Source of the DNA: Taiwanofungus camphoratus
Taxonomy: Eukaryota; Basidiomycota; Agaricomycetes; Polyporales; Taiwanofungaceae
Reading direction: 5' to 3'
NCBI GenBank assembly: GCA_003999685.1
Contig: CP021223.1
Location: 2,046,001-2,110,000, forward strand
DNA: 64,000 nt
The notes under the pieces were generated by a model, which was given only the letters and a program-made list of their open reading frames with translations, did no database searches and was not told the DNA's origin. The translations under genes and the position numbers were made by a program. Positions 11,487 through 22,206 of this stretch are shown here, piece by piece. The first letter of the stretch is position 1. Each line of letters opens with the position of its first letter.

Positions 11487-13943
11487 ATGAGCGGCTTCAA
11501 GGAAATTCCGCACAATTTACATGGAGACTTGTCCCCGACAATTCTCTCCGTGTTACAAGCTTTGACCTCGCCAGATGCATTGTCACCTGAAAATGTTCAC
11601 CCGTTTGCATTCAATCCCGGATCTTCCATCACTCTGCTCGGGAAGATCATAGAAACAACAGATCAAATCTCCGATTCCCTCAATACTCACCTTTCTTTGC
11701 CGTTGGTCAATCCCAAGGTGCTCTCGCTGTTCAGGCAACATGCTACGATCTCCCATAATGTTTACCTTGTTAGGACCTTTCTTTTCTCGGACTGCCATAA
11801 TTGTCTTACGTTGAATCTGTGTCAGTCGGACCGGAACTTGCGCCAGACATTGGACTCGCTTCGCACGCGAGCCGGAATTACTTATGGAGAAGACATTCCA
11901 TTAGATCGCACGTCTATCATTGAGTGGTGTATATCACGTCTGGAAGCGTGGGGATCTTTGGCAGGTATGGAGGCATTCAGGGAAGAGGAGTTTGCAGGCC
12001 GCATGACAGTCGTGCTGGGTGGAAAGGTGCTCGTCATAGACATTGACTTTGCAGTGGAACGTACCGATGCGGACAATCCGAAAATAGCCCTTGCAAGCCT
12101 CAAGACATCCTATGCCATTCAAAGTGGTGCCGCTGGGTCGACCACAGAGGGTTCGCGGTCACTAGATGGTTTCCTGGCAGATCGATTGGCAGAGTTTCTG
12201 ACGGAGGCCCAAAAGGAGGTGGATGCGCAGGACAGCGTCCGAGCAGCACGGCTGAGTACACAATTCTCACAGCATCTCTCGTACCTCATGAGGCTTGACC
12301 GACTGGCATCGGGCGAAAGCGATGGTGGACTGCGCTGGTTCAACGATATCGACCTCCTATCGCTCGAGACGGAACAGTTTGCAGCAAGTGAAGCCAAGGC
12401 CGTGGCTGCGTATGCACATTCATGCTACTGTGTTGGTATTAATGGTGTCTGAATGGTCTTACACATAGCACGCTTTCAGTCACATCTGTCCCTTTGGATA
12501 TTTTCCTGATGCGCGCACACGCACTTCCTCTTCCGTATTTGACAAGTCCCTCGATTTCGTTCTTAGTTCATCTGTCTCCCCTTGCTTATCTCTCGCTACT
12601 CCGCACCTCCAAACCCTCATCCACAACCTCCAGCCCGAAGCTCAACTTACCCAAGTTAGATATCGCTTTCAAGCATCTGCGTTCCACACTGGCTTCGCAT
12701 CCCCGGCCACGAGGCGTCGCCATTGCTACACTTGTGCTCTCTTCTGCGACGACCCACGTACCCAATGCTGATACAATGCATGTATCGACTTTAGGCACTA
12801 GACCCACATTCCCCCTCATTTCCTCCGGTTTTCAAAACGATCACATATTACCGCAGATCGACCATTCGTCAGAACCCTATACGGGATTACCGTACGGATG
12901 GCAACTTGATTTTACGGATGGTGGGACATATCCAGGCGTTGTAATGAGCCAGTCCAGGATGCGGGAGATCGAACTCGTCGTCAATCCCCTTAGTGCCATG
13001 GATCATATCGGCAATGGCCAAATGTTAACATTCGGCGCCGGGAGCTGGGTGGATCTTCTGGTATGTCTGACATGTCTACTGAGAATAGTCTAGGCACTTC
13101 AGCGATTGAGTTTCACATATCCTAAGCTCAATCCAGGAAATTCAGTATCACCTGATAGGTATACAACATTGTATGTGAGTATCGATCGCAGGTGTGTCTA
13201 GACTTTCTGACCTTACGTATGAACAAGATCTCTCCGACATCTGCACACCCCCCGTTACAGCTGCGACTGACTGCCCCGGTAGAGCCTGGATTCATTCTCG
13301 AGACAGTCCCCGTTCGAAATCTGAAAGAGATTTGGGGTATTCTTGAGGTGCTAGACTTGATTAATTTATATGACTGGTTCCATTGATATTATTCTAGATC
13401 GTGAAAGAGCAATGTTGGCTAAACGAAGTCCTGACTAAACAGCAATGGGTAGCGGAAGGCCTCGTCAGTGGTGAAGAAGACATGAGCGACACAGAAGCAA
13501 CTGAGGAAGATCTCCAAGCCCTTCTCAAGGGTGCGCCGCAGGCTTCTCGTGGGCATCGTACTTTTGACTGACTCCGCTTTTTCGTCCGCTTTTTCGTAGG
13601 CACCCTTACACCTCGAAGGATTCCCGTCAATATTTATCTGCCATCGGTTCCCGCTTCAGACCCTCTCTTCGACTCAGAGGACTTGAACTCCATCACTCTC
13701 TCAAATTCATCACAAACCCATCGTACAAAAATCGTGATGACCTCCCCCGAGCGCCCGCCCATTCCTGGATTGGTGGAGATGACCGTGGCGTTCGACGTAA
13801 GCCGGCCTCGCGGCATCGCGCTAAACATGAACGGAGCTATGGGAGCGGACTTACAAGGCGATGCACTTGAAGAGGTATGCAGAAGAGGTGGTTTGTTGAG
13901 TTTGCCAGGAAGGATTTGGGCTAAGTCGCATGGTGCTACCTGA
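11487..13943 (+). CDS. MED1: Mediator complex subunit 1
   Basis: A subunit of the nuclear Mediator coactivator, linking transcription factors to RNA polymerase II. The large first exon carries the fungal Med1 signature: EWCISRLEAWGSLAGMEAF, GRMTVVLGGKVLVIDIDF and NPKIALASLKTSYAI. After a short intron near 12430-12479 comes LDIFLMRAHALPLPYL, then PSISFLVHLSPLAYLSLLR, also family-typical. Further introns near 13061-13094, 13174-13190, 13349-13397 and 13548-13600 join PPLQLRLTAPVEPGFI, a Glu/Asp-rich linker, IPVNIYLPSVP and the end RPRGIALNMNGAMGA...CRRGGLLSLPGRIW. The ATG at 11487 is the first in frame and is preceded by a TATA-like element. No stop or frameshift was seen. Exact borders of the smaller exons are approximate. 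Confidence 0.88.
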
Positions 13944-14401
13944 TGTCGAAAGGTAATTGCGCACGTCTCCCATCTTCTACGTGATCTTCCATATTCGACC
14001 TTGTCATTGCTTCTTGTAGTCTGAGTTGTCTTCAACTAAACATGCTAGTGCTGTAGTTTTCAATGTGCCAGCAAATCCATGCCGCTGTTGTGATATCCAA
14101 AACTTCCCGTTCCATAGGATAAAGAATACATTCTGACGCTCTGGCCTTTCATCCCACCGAATCGAGTCAAGAAAGCGACTCTTCCGGTAGACGAACAGAA
14201 GACGAAGGCGCGAATACTCACGAGCTGCAATACACGGGATCGCAGTAGAAATCAGCCCTACGCGTGAAACGCCACATCTGATCCCTAATGGACCATCCAG
14301 GTGCGTCGGATTTAGTAAGTTCTAAAGCTTCATGATGCGTTGCACCACGATGAGGGCCCTTTAGAGATGTGTGAAATTAGATTTTGATGTTGATCTTCAC
14401 A
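13944..14401. other. Spacer with a possible BTB-like remnant (minus strand)
   Basis: On the minus strand near 14100-14200 one frame reads TGRVAFLTRF followed by MYSLSYGTG, faintly like TGKVAFAPLR and MYRLADKYG of the BTB genes. The distance between the two blocks is shorter than in the intact copies, and the plus strand also has an open frame here. I treat this as a hint only. Confidence 0.25.
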
Positions 14402-14790
14402 TTATAATGTTCGAGGGTCATGATTATGCTCATGAAGCTTGTCTTGTTCTTCTGTTGGGGAGAAAATAGGCTCTTCTTTAAGGTCACTGTCAGAATCGTA
14501 GTCGTGTCCAGGCATATATGAATCGTCGCCCTCCGATAAATGTAAGTCAACGTCCATTGTCTTGCTTGATTCGGATAGTCCGCTTGAGAGTACTGGGCAG
14601 GCGAAAATACCACCTGTCTTATCAATGTTTCAGATTACTTGGTCTTTTTGAACTCAGAGCTTGCAGCCAGGATAGGGAGTGCTTGTCAGGTTCAACTGCC
14701 ATCGGGTGAACGTGTTCTCCTTGAACAAGCAAAGAGTACCGGGAAGAGTCAAGCGATGCCTTCCAAGCCTGTTTGTTCAGTGTGTCAAGG
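14402..14790 (-). pseudogene. Decayed, inverted fourth BTB copy
   Basis: On the minus strand, 14592-14402 translates to LSSGLSESSKTMDVDLHL, then HDYDSDSDLKEE and a stop. It matches exon 2 of the tandem BTB genes (LSGGFAESAMTSLDVDF, YGYESDSDLDDEE), and an AG acceptor sits exactly where those exons begin (AG|TACT). Just upstream (14613-14790) faint pieces resemble exon 1, such as AASSEFKK against KASSHFGR and LCLFKENT against YLFSRRT, but they lie in different frames. The C-terminal half is not convincingly present. This is an inverted duplicate of the array that has lost function. Confidence 0.6.
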
Positions 14791-15125
14791 CAGGCTGAGT
14801 TGACCTAAAGGTGAACATTTGTGACGATAGCGCACAGGAGACAGACTGAGCCACGGGCAGCTCTTTCTCTGTGAGTGTAGCCCACGCATGCAGCAACGTC
14901 ATGAAAGAAGTACAGAAGACTTGAGAAGGTCTCGTTAGCATTCAAGACAATACAGTGCTATCTGAGAGGCGAAAGCAGCAGTGATGCATTGAAGCGTATT
15001 CGCAACTTAGTTCGAATTCATGTGCCCGGTTTAGGATAAGTAGCGCAGAAATTCAGACTGGAGTGGGGCGCCCTGTTCAAACAGGCCGTCTAAATGATGT
15101 GTTAGCGGCACTAGCCCTGTTCGTT
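14791..15125. other. Host sequence left of the LINE, nothing recognised
   Basis: No supported gene, RNA or repeat was found in this stretch up to the LINE target duplication. Confidence 0.4.
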
Positions 15126-15139
15126 CCTCTTGTAGACTC
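15126..15139. repeat. Target-site duplication of the LINE, left copy
   Basis: CCTCTTGTAGACTC occurs here directly before the poly-T run and again at 57473-57486. The two copies match over 14 of 14 bases and differ immediately outside, as expected for a target-primed reverse-transcription duplication. Confidence 0.85.
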
Positions 15140-15157
15140 TTTTTTTTTTTTTTTTTA
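15140..15157 (-). repeat. Poly(A) tail of the LINE (poly-T on + strand)
   Basis: Eighteen T residues at the junction between the target duplication and the LINE 3' UTR. The adjacent 15158-15250 sequence matches the tail of a second copy at about 63900-63990. Confidence 0.85.
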
Positions 15158-15451
15158 ATTCCTCGGGTTTATACTCCATACAACGTAGGTACATGTAGAG
15201 TAATAATGATAGTAAGTGGGCATCCGCGCCCGCATGAGCGGCACACCTACAGTTTTCAGTGGCCTCGTTATGTGGCGTGGGCATATAATCCAGCAAGGCC
15301 TGCAAAAGGAGGGGTACAGTCATCCATAGGACGCCATACCCGACCTCCGCCCGACCTGCTTTTCACGCTCTGTGTGTTTACCCGGCCCGGTCATCCCGTT
15401 TCGTCAGTAAATCACCTAAGGAATTGAGTGTAGCCCTACAGGTTTCAGGCC

Positions 15452-17027
15452 TCAATTATCGTTCGGGTTGACAGGGGGGTCGTCGCGGATACTGGGTTCT
15501 GCTATCCCCTCATCTACCCAGTTATGGTATAATTCAAACACCTTTGCTTCGGCGTCATACCACTCACAGAAATCTCGATATTTTCCACCCAGGGCAGTGG
15601 TCATACCGGGATCTAAATGTCGGTCCACATGGAACCGTTGCCATGCCGTTTGTCTTCCGACAGTGTGGCATATAAGACGAGCACGAGTGAACGTTCTCGT
15701 GCACGCAGCTTCAGCTTCAAGCAGAGATTCAGCCAGAATCTCCGCCCAGTCAAATGTGAAGACCATTGGGTTAAGTCGAAGGAACTCCATAATATTGTCC
15801 GGGGTCCAACCCTTTTGTTCAGGGGGCCCCATCAGAAGCAGATCACGAGGACCCTGTTGGCGCTTCGTCCTGATCCAGAATGGACAGTCAAATAGCACGT
15901 GTTCCCTAGTTTCCTCCGCTCCGCACAAGCAGAGGTGAGGGCCTGGGATGTTGAACCTAGAGCGGTATTCACTGCTTGAGAAATGGTTGGTGAGCACACG
16001 ACACACGTGTGCCACCTCCTTGTTGGACTTGCCAGCTGCCTTCAAGACCCATGTGCCCTTGGCCGTGGTCCCGTGCAGTGGTAGAGCGTCCTCGGTTACT
16101 TTCCATAGCCGTCGACCGCGATAACTGGGGTTGTCGACTAATGTCCCCCAGCGCTTTTTGACCCTTGCCTTAACACGAGCAAGGGCCATTGATTGTGAGA
16201 TGAATTCTGGTTGGGGATCATCCAATGCTTTCTTTGCGAGTTTATCAACGAACTCGTTCTGAAAAATGCCTTTATGGGAAGGAACCCAAAAAAGGACAAT
16301 ACATCGGTGTTCATTTGCATCGAGGAACGCTCGGACGTGTTGAGAAGCCATGACCACCGCCATCTGCAACGGCCTGACTTCTGGCTTGAAGATTCGGTCA
16401 AGTGCCGATTGGTTATCGGAACAGACGATAAGGGTGGTGATATGGGCAGGGACGTCACGGACCGCTTCACGCAGCCTGTGCGCCAATGCCAACATCTCCG
16501 CATCAAAGCTCTGGACCTTGCCGGCCCCAAATTTCCCATGGGCAACGTGGTCTTCCCCATCAATGACGAGCCACGCGCTACCGGATCTCACTTGTGGCGC
16601 ATTTGCATACGATCCATCAGTGAATAGCATTCGCCCTTCTGGCTGGGCCAACTGGTGCCGGAATTTCGGCCACCAGGTGAACTCCAACCAGTCGGCGAAT
16701 TCAGGTGAGCATTTGTTTGGATCTTTTCCGTCCAGAAACACCCGCTCGAAGCGATCAATGTACCGATCCACGACCCGTTCACCGGGCTGCGCCTCCGGGT
16801 GGAGGGGTGCAAAGTCTTCTGATGACTGCCGCCTGATGCAATCTATGAACATCATGGGGGTGACAGCCTGTTTTTTGCCACGGTGCGAGTTAAGCGGCCA
16901 TGGCACAGTGATATTGGTGACGTTGGTCGCCCAATAAGGTGGAAGAGCGGCCCTCATTGGGTGCCCTTCATGAACTCGCCTCGCTCTAAGCGCAGCTTTT
17001 TCCATGTATTGGTCGACCTGAATGCGG
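15452..17027 (-). CDS. LINE ORF2 C-terminal part: RNase H and terminal Cys/His motif
   Basis: An open frame of over 510 codons, truncated at its 5' end by LTR insertion at 17028. The RNase H catalytic set is visible: D in LFTDGSYA, E in FDAEMLAL, D in CSDNQSAL and D in NEFVDKLAKKA, with the typical FWVPSHKG. Further on, LCLCGAEETREHVLFDCP has the Cys/His spacing found near the C-terminus of fungal LINE ORF2 proteins. It would remove RNA from RNA/DNA hybrids during retrotransposition. No stop is present in this part, but it is separated from the reverse transcriptase by 25 kb of inserted DNA, so no complete ORF2 can be made. Confidence 0.88.
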
Positions 17028-18140
17028 TGATGAGTCCCGTAGCCTCCTGGGCCCCGAATCGCGATTTTAGGAGCTTTCTAATCCCCCAACCGACCACTCT
17101 AAGACTCTCCTACAGCCTACGACAGGAGGGATAGGTTCCTATAATATTCCTAATGCCCCCTCTCCTTCCTAAACCCTCCTAACACCCTACGAAGTCTTGC
17201 GAAGTCACACGAGGTGCTACGAGATTTTGAATGCTAGACGCGAAGTCCCTAACTCCTGCTAAGTCCACTATCGGACACTGCCGGCCCTCCCATACTGTTC
17301 CATTGGATCTAGGTCCTATCTACTACGTCACTCATCCCGGGCTTAGCTAAGAAGTCTTAGCTAAGTCTCTCCTAGCTCTTGTGATTGCAGCTACCTCCGA
17401 TAGGCTCCGAAACGGTCTGAAGTTCCGGAAGTTGGACTTAGGAAGCCTTGTGCACCCCCATGGGTCTCGATCCTATGCCATAAGGTCATCCTAGGGCGTA
17501 CCCATATGACCCTCCACCCATTTAGGACACCTCCTGCCCCGATTAGGCCAAGTCCCGCTGCTAAGGACTTCGTGCGCTCTTAGCCCACTAAGATAGGTGA
17601 TCACGGCGCATGGCTGCTCTCGGATAGTCATCCCGCCCTCGTGAATGAACTTGGTCACCTTTCTACCGTATGTAGTTCCCCTGTTTCAGTTCCTAATTAG
17701 TTCCTATCCTCCTCGTGTTCACTTCGGAGTCCATGCGCTTTAGTACACATTTCAGACTCGTAAGGATCACTTCGCGCAAGATTAGTTCACCTCACGTTCC
17801 CCTATTTAGTCAGAGGTAGTTTACTATGTACAAGAGAGACCCCTCAGTGCACGCTTCTCCCTTTGGAATACCAGTTCCCCTGTAGCTCCGATCTCAGGAA
17901 AGCGCCGCGAGTACAACCTTAGGAACGGTCCTAAGGTCCCTAAGTCTCCACCCCAGCTTCATTTCAGTACCTTTGAACTACGTCTACGCTCGCGATATAT
18001 CTACGAACCACGTCTACGCTTCCCGAACTACGCACTACGATCTACGAAAGTCGCCGTGACCTCGCACCCTTCAGCACCTCTTATAGCACCTATCCGGTGG
18101 GCCTCCGCCTTAGTTATACCCTTAGGCTCACATTGCGTCA

Positions 18141-18148
18141 TCCCTACG
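18141..18148. repeat. hAT target-site duplication, left
   Basis: TCCCTACG directly precedes the left inverted terminus and is repeated at 41604-41611. The uninterrupted LTRs contain this octamer once, so it is a true 8-bp target duplication, the size known for hAT elements. Confidence 0.92.
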
Positions 18149-18164
18149 TAGTGTTGCCGCGGCT
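18149..18164 (+). repeat. hAT left terminal inverted repeat
   Basis: TAGTGTTGCCGCGGCT, matching the right end base for base in inverse orientation. The following 130 bp hold repeated AGTCG/CGACT and CCGGCT words, probably subterminal transposase-binding sites. Confidence 0.9.
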
Positions 18165-18736
18165 TCAGCTTGAAGCCGGCTGATAGCCGCAAGTCGAGCC
18201 ACGACTTTTAGCGACTCGGCTTGATTCGGCTATGTCAATAACCGGCTTTATCCATACCGGCTAAAGTTGTAACTGCAACTTTGCAGTCGACTATAGCCAG
18301 TAGAGCTGAGTCACATGACTTAAACACTTGCAGTCCAGAACCTCTGCCATCGACACCTCGTCTCCTTCGCCGCCATTGCCCTCACCGTTGTCTGGGAAAT
18401 TCTAGTGAGTCCTTTATTTGCTCCATACTCCTATATCTGGCACTCTTATCCACTGCAGAACAAGAGAACGTATTCCGCCCTCCGCTATCCTCCGACAATC
18501 ACTTCTGGTCTCGCTGCCAGAGGAGCTCAACAATGAGTTTCCATTTGCGTTCACAACACCACATGGCTTCACCGGCTCTAATTGCAAGCCGTCCGTGCGA
18601 TCAAGATGTTCCATCACATTGGCCTCCACCTCGACATCTGCGTTTCGCTCATTGTGCAGGGTGCGCAGCTCTACATGACGCTTTCGGACGTCCCCTTCAG
18701 CATTGACCCAGGCATTCCCGTCAACCGTGCGCACGC
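18165..18736. other. hAT left subterminal region and unassigned sequence
   Basis: The first part is rich in short AGTCG/CGACT and CCGGCT words. From about 18350 there are short open frames, including FHHIGLHLDICVSLIVQGAQL on +, that I cannot assign. They may be a decayed leader of the glucan synthase copy. Confidence 0.4.
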
Positions 18737-21700
18737 GCTCAGAGGTACTACGATAACGACTCCGACAACTATGGCCGTTGCGACACGTACATGTCTGACG
18801 GCAGCAACACTGGCTTGAATGATGACGACCGCTATTATGACCACCATGGCGCGTACGACCCGTACGGACGTGAGTGATGATTGAGCGCCATGCACCGGGG
18901 GCTTTAACGTTCTCTGTTCTACCTTTTGGTCCTTCTCTGACCGATACTCCACAGTTCGATTTCACGATGCAGCTTCTGGATAGCAGAGCATCGCGGATGT
19001 CGCCGAACCAGGCACTGCTGACGCTGCACGCAGACTATATCGGTGGGCAGCATGCGAACTACCGGAAATGGTACTTTGCGGCACAGCTGGACCTCGACGA
19101 CGCAGTGGGTCAGACGCAGAATCCGGGTCTGCAGCGACTGAAGACGGTGAAGAAGCGGGGGCCGAAGAACGCATCAGAAAAGTCGTTGAGCGGTGCAATG
19201 GACCGGTGGCGGCAGGCAATGAACAACATGAGCCAGTACGACTGTATGCGGCAAATCGCGCTGTGGCTATTGTGCTGGGGCGAGGCGGCGCAGGTATGCT
19301 TCGTCCCCGAGTGCTTGTGTTTCATCTTCAAGTGCGCGGACGACTATTACTAGTCCCCCGAGTGTCAGAACAGGGTCGATCCGGTACCGGAAGGTCTTTA
19401 TCTTCACTCAGTGGTCAAGCCACTGTACAGGTTCATTAGGGATCAGGGATATGAGGTTGTCGAGGGCAAGTTCGTGCGGCGCAAGAGGGATCATGAGAGC
19501 ATAATTGGCTACGATGATGTGAACTAGCTGTTTTGGTACCTAGAGGGTATTGCAAGGATTGTGCTTAATGATAAGGTCGACATTCTTTCGCCATGTCCTG
19601 GTCATTTTTGCTGATCTGGACACTATATAGACTCGACTGGTCGACTTGCCTCCTGCTCAACGGTTCATGAAGTTCGACAGGGTTGACTGGAACAGGGCGT
19701 TCTTCAAGACCTATTATGAGAAACGGTCTTTTGGACACCTCTTAGTCAATTTCAACCGTATCTGGGTCATCTATATCGCTATGTACTGGTTCTACACTGC
19801 GTACAACTCGCCGACGATCTATAAGGGAGATAGGTCACCTGCCTTGACATGGTCTGCGACCGCGTTGGGTGGCACTGTCGCCACTGTCATCATGATTGCG
19901 GCGACGCTCGCCGAGTTTTCGTACATCCCTACAACATGGAACAACACGTCTCATCTCACTCGTCGGCTTCTCTTCCTAATTGTCACTCTCGCACTTACGG
20001 CTGGTCCAACTGTCTACGTCGGCATCTCAGAGAGTAGCTCTCCAGGCAGCTCGTTGGCGCTCATCCTCGGTATTGTGCAGTTCTTCATTTCGGTTGTCGC
20101 GACGGTCCTCTTTGCCATTCTTCCATCGGGCCGCATGTTCAGCGATCGTGTCGCGGGCAAGTCAAGGAAGTATCTTGCTAGCCAGACGTTTACTGCCAGC
20201 TATCCTTCGCTTAAGCACACTGCACGATTAGCGTCGATCCTCCTGTGGATCCTTGTCTTCGGCTGCAAATTCACAGAGTCTTACTTCTTCTTGACGCTCT
20301 CATTCAAAAACCCGATCCGCGTCATGATTGGCATGAAGATCCAGAATTGCAATGCAAAATATTTTGGCAATGGGCTCTGTCGCAACCAGGCTGCGTTCAC
20401 CTTGACCATTATGTACACAATGGATCTTGTCCTGTTCTTCTTGGACACTTTCCTTTGGTGGATCATTTGGAACACAGTCTTTAGCATTGCACACTCATTT
20501 CTTCTGGGATTATCAATCTGGACGCCTTGGAAAGATATCTATACTCGGCTGCTGAAGAGGATTTATGCAAAGTTGCTTGCGACGTCTGATATGGAAACTA
20601 AGTACAAACCAAAGGTTGGGATCTCTGTGTTATTGGTATTCTTGCTTCTTACCGTTGTCAATACCTAGGTCCTGGTCTCGCAGATGTGGAACGCTATCAT
20701 CATCTCTATGTATCGCGAGCATCTGCTCTCTATCGATCATGTTCAAAGGCTTTTCTACCACCAAATCGATGTTGGTCAGAAAGGTCATCGCAGCCTTCGA
20801 GTACCTCCGTTCTTTATCTCGCAGAGCGATAAAGGCTTCAAGGGCGAATTTTTTACACCCGGTAGCGAAGCAGAGCGCCGTATCTCCTTCTTCGCACAGT
20901 CTCTTACTACTGCTGTTCTGGAGCCTTTGCCTGTCGATGCGATGCCGACCTTTACAGTCCTCACGCCGCATTATAGCGAAAAAGTAATCTCCTTCTCGAT
21001 CTCATAGTACTTTGTGGTTAACATATTTCGTAGATCTTACTTTCGCTCAGAAAGATCATCAGAGAGGAAGACCAGAACACCCGAGTCACTCTTTTGGAAT
21101 ATCTCAAGCAGTTGCATCCAGTGGAATGGGACAATTTGTCAAGGACACCAAGATTCTCGCAGAGGAGTCCCAGATGTACAATGGTCCAAATCCATTTGGT
21201 TCAGACGAGAAAGGCCAATCGAAGACAGACGACCTGCCGTTCTACTACATCGGTTTCAAAAGCACTGCGCCTGAATTCACATTGCGAACACGAATTTGAG
21301 CCTCACTTCGTGCAGACTCTGTATTGTACAGTCTCGGGTATGATGAATTACACGAAGGCCATCAAGCTACCTTACCGCGTCGAGAACCCGGAGGTTGTTC
21401 AGTGTTTCGGTGGCAACACGGACAAGTTGGAGCGAGAGCTAGAGCACATGGCGCGTCGCAAGTTCAAGTTCGTTGTTTCGATGCAACGCTACTCGAAATT
21501 CAGCCGAGAAGAGCAGGAGAACGCAGAATTCCTTCTTCGTGCTTACCCTGATTTACAGATTGCCTACCTCGAGGAGGAACCTGCACGCAAGAAAGGTGGT
21601 GAGGTTCGCTTGTTCTCAGCTCTGATCGATGGCCATTCCGAATTCATTCCCGAGAGTGGGCACCGCCGACCCCAAGTTCCACATTGAGCTACCTGGCAAC

Positions 21701-22083
21701 CCTATCCTCGGCGACGGCAAGTCAGATAACCAGAACCATGCTATTATCTTCTACCGTGGTGAATATCTGCAGCTCATTGACACCAACCGGGACAACTATT
21801 TGAAGAGTGCCTCAAAATTTGCAACGTACTTGATGAGTTCGAGGAATACACAGTTTCGAGCCAGAGTGCATATGCTCAATAGGGCCACAAGGAGTTCAAG
21901 AAAGAGCCAGTTGCTATTGTTGGCACTCGTGAGTACATTTCCGAATCTTCTCGAGCTCATGGTGCTTTGTGATTAAAATGTTCACCCGTTTATTCAAGTT
22001 GCTGACTCCATGGTACAAGAGGCACGGGAGAAGGCTGAGAAGGCTGTCGCGCTCACCGACGTCACTGAAGTGACATCATGATC
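18737..22083 (+). pseudogene. FKS1: 1,3-beta-glucan synthase (FKS-type) pseudogene fragment
   Basis: Cell-wall glucan synthase sequence. It opens with an Asp/Tyr/Gly-rich N-terminal exon (DNDSDNYGR, DDDRYYDHHGAYDPYG), then [39 protein letters not shown], the membrane block (DWNRAFFKTYYEKRSFGHLL, several hydrophobic helices, 19646-20668) and part of the cytosolic catalytic region (LELERMARRKF-like, [53 protein letters not shown]). Stops interrupt it at 19351, 19525, 21297 and about 21882, with a frameshift near 21655. The sequence ends about 21970, before the C-terminal third of the enzyme. A leftover resembling the TLAEFSY block lies near 22090. It is non-functional cargo of the hAT element. 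Confidence 0.9.
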
Positions 22084-22206
22084 GTGATGACGCTCGCCGA
22101 GTTCTCGTACTTCCCCACGACATCCTCAGTTTCCTTTTAACTACGACGTTTCACGCTTTTACATCCTCAATAAGAACCCTCACGAAGATTCTTAAGACCA
22201 AGCAAA

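Noticed and set aside
14140-14270. Plus-strand frame IPPNRVKKATLPVDEQK as a further MED1 exon
   Set aside because: MED1 already ends in its usual C-terminal block at 13943, and there is no convincing splice link.
15200-15427. SINE-like repeat suggested by the poly-T and the match at 63868-64000
   Set aside because: The sequence is continuous with LINE ORF2 and its poly(A) end, and the second match is explained as the tail of another LINE copy.
18149-18158. Alternative reading of the giant element as Mutator-like with a 10-bp duplication (ATCCCTACGT)
   Set aside because: Letting the inverted repeat take in the flanking T/A gives a 16-bp perfect repeat and an 8-bp duplication, which fits the internal hAT transposase; no MULE transposase is seen.
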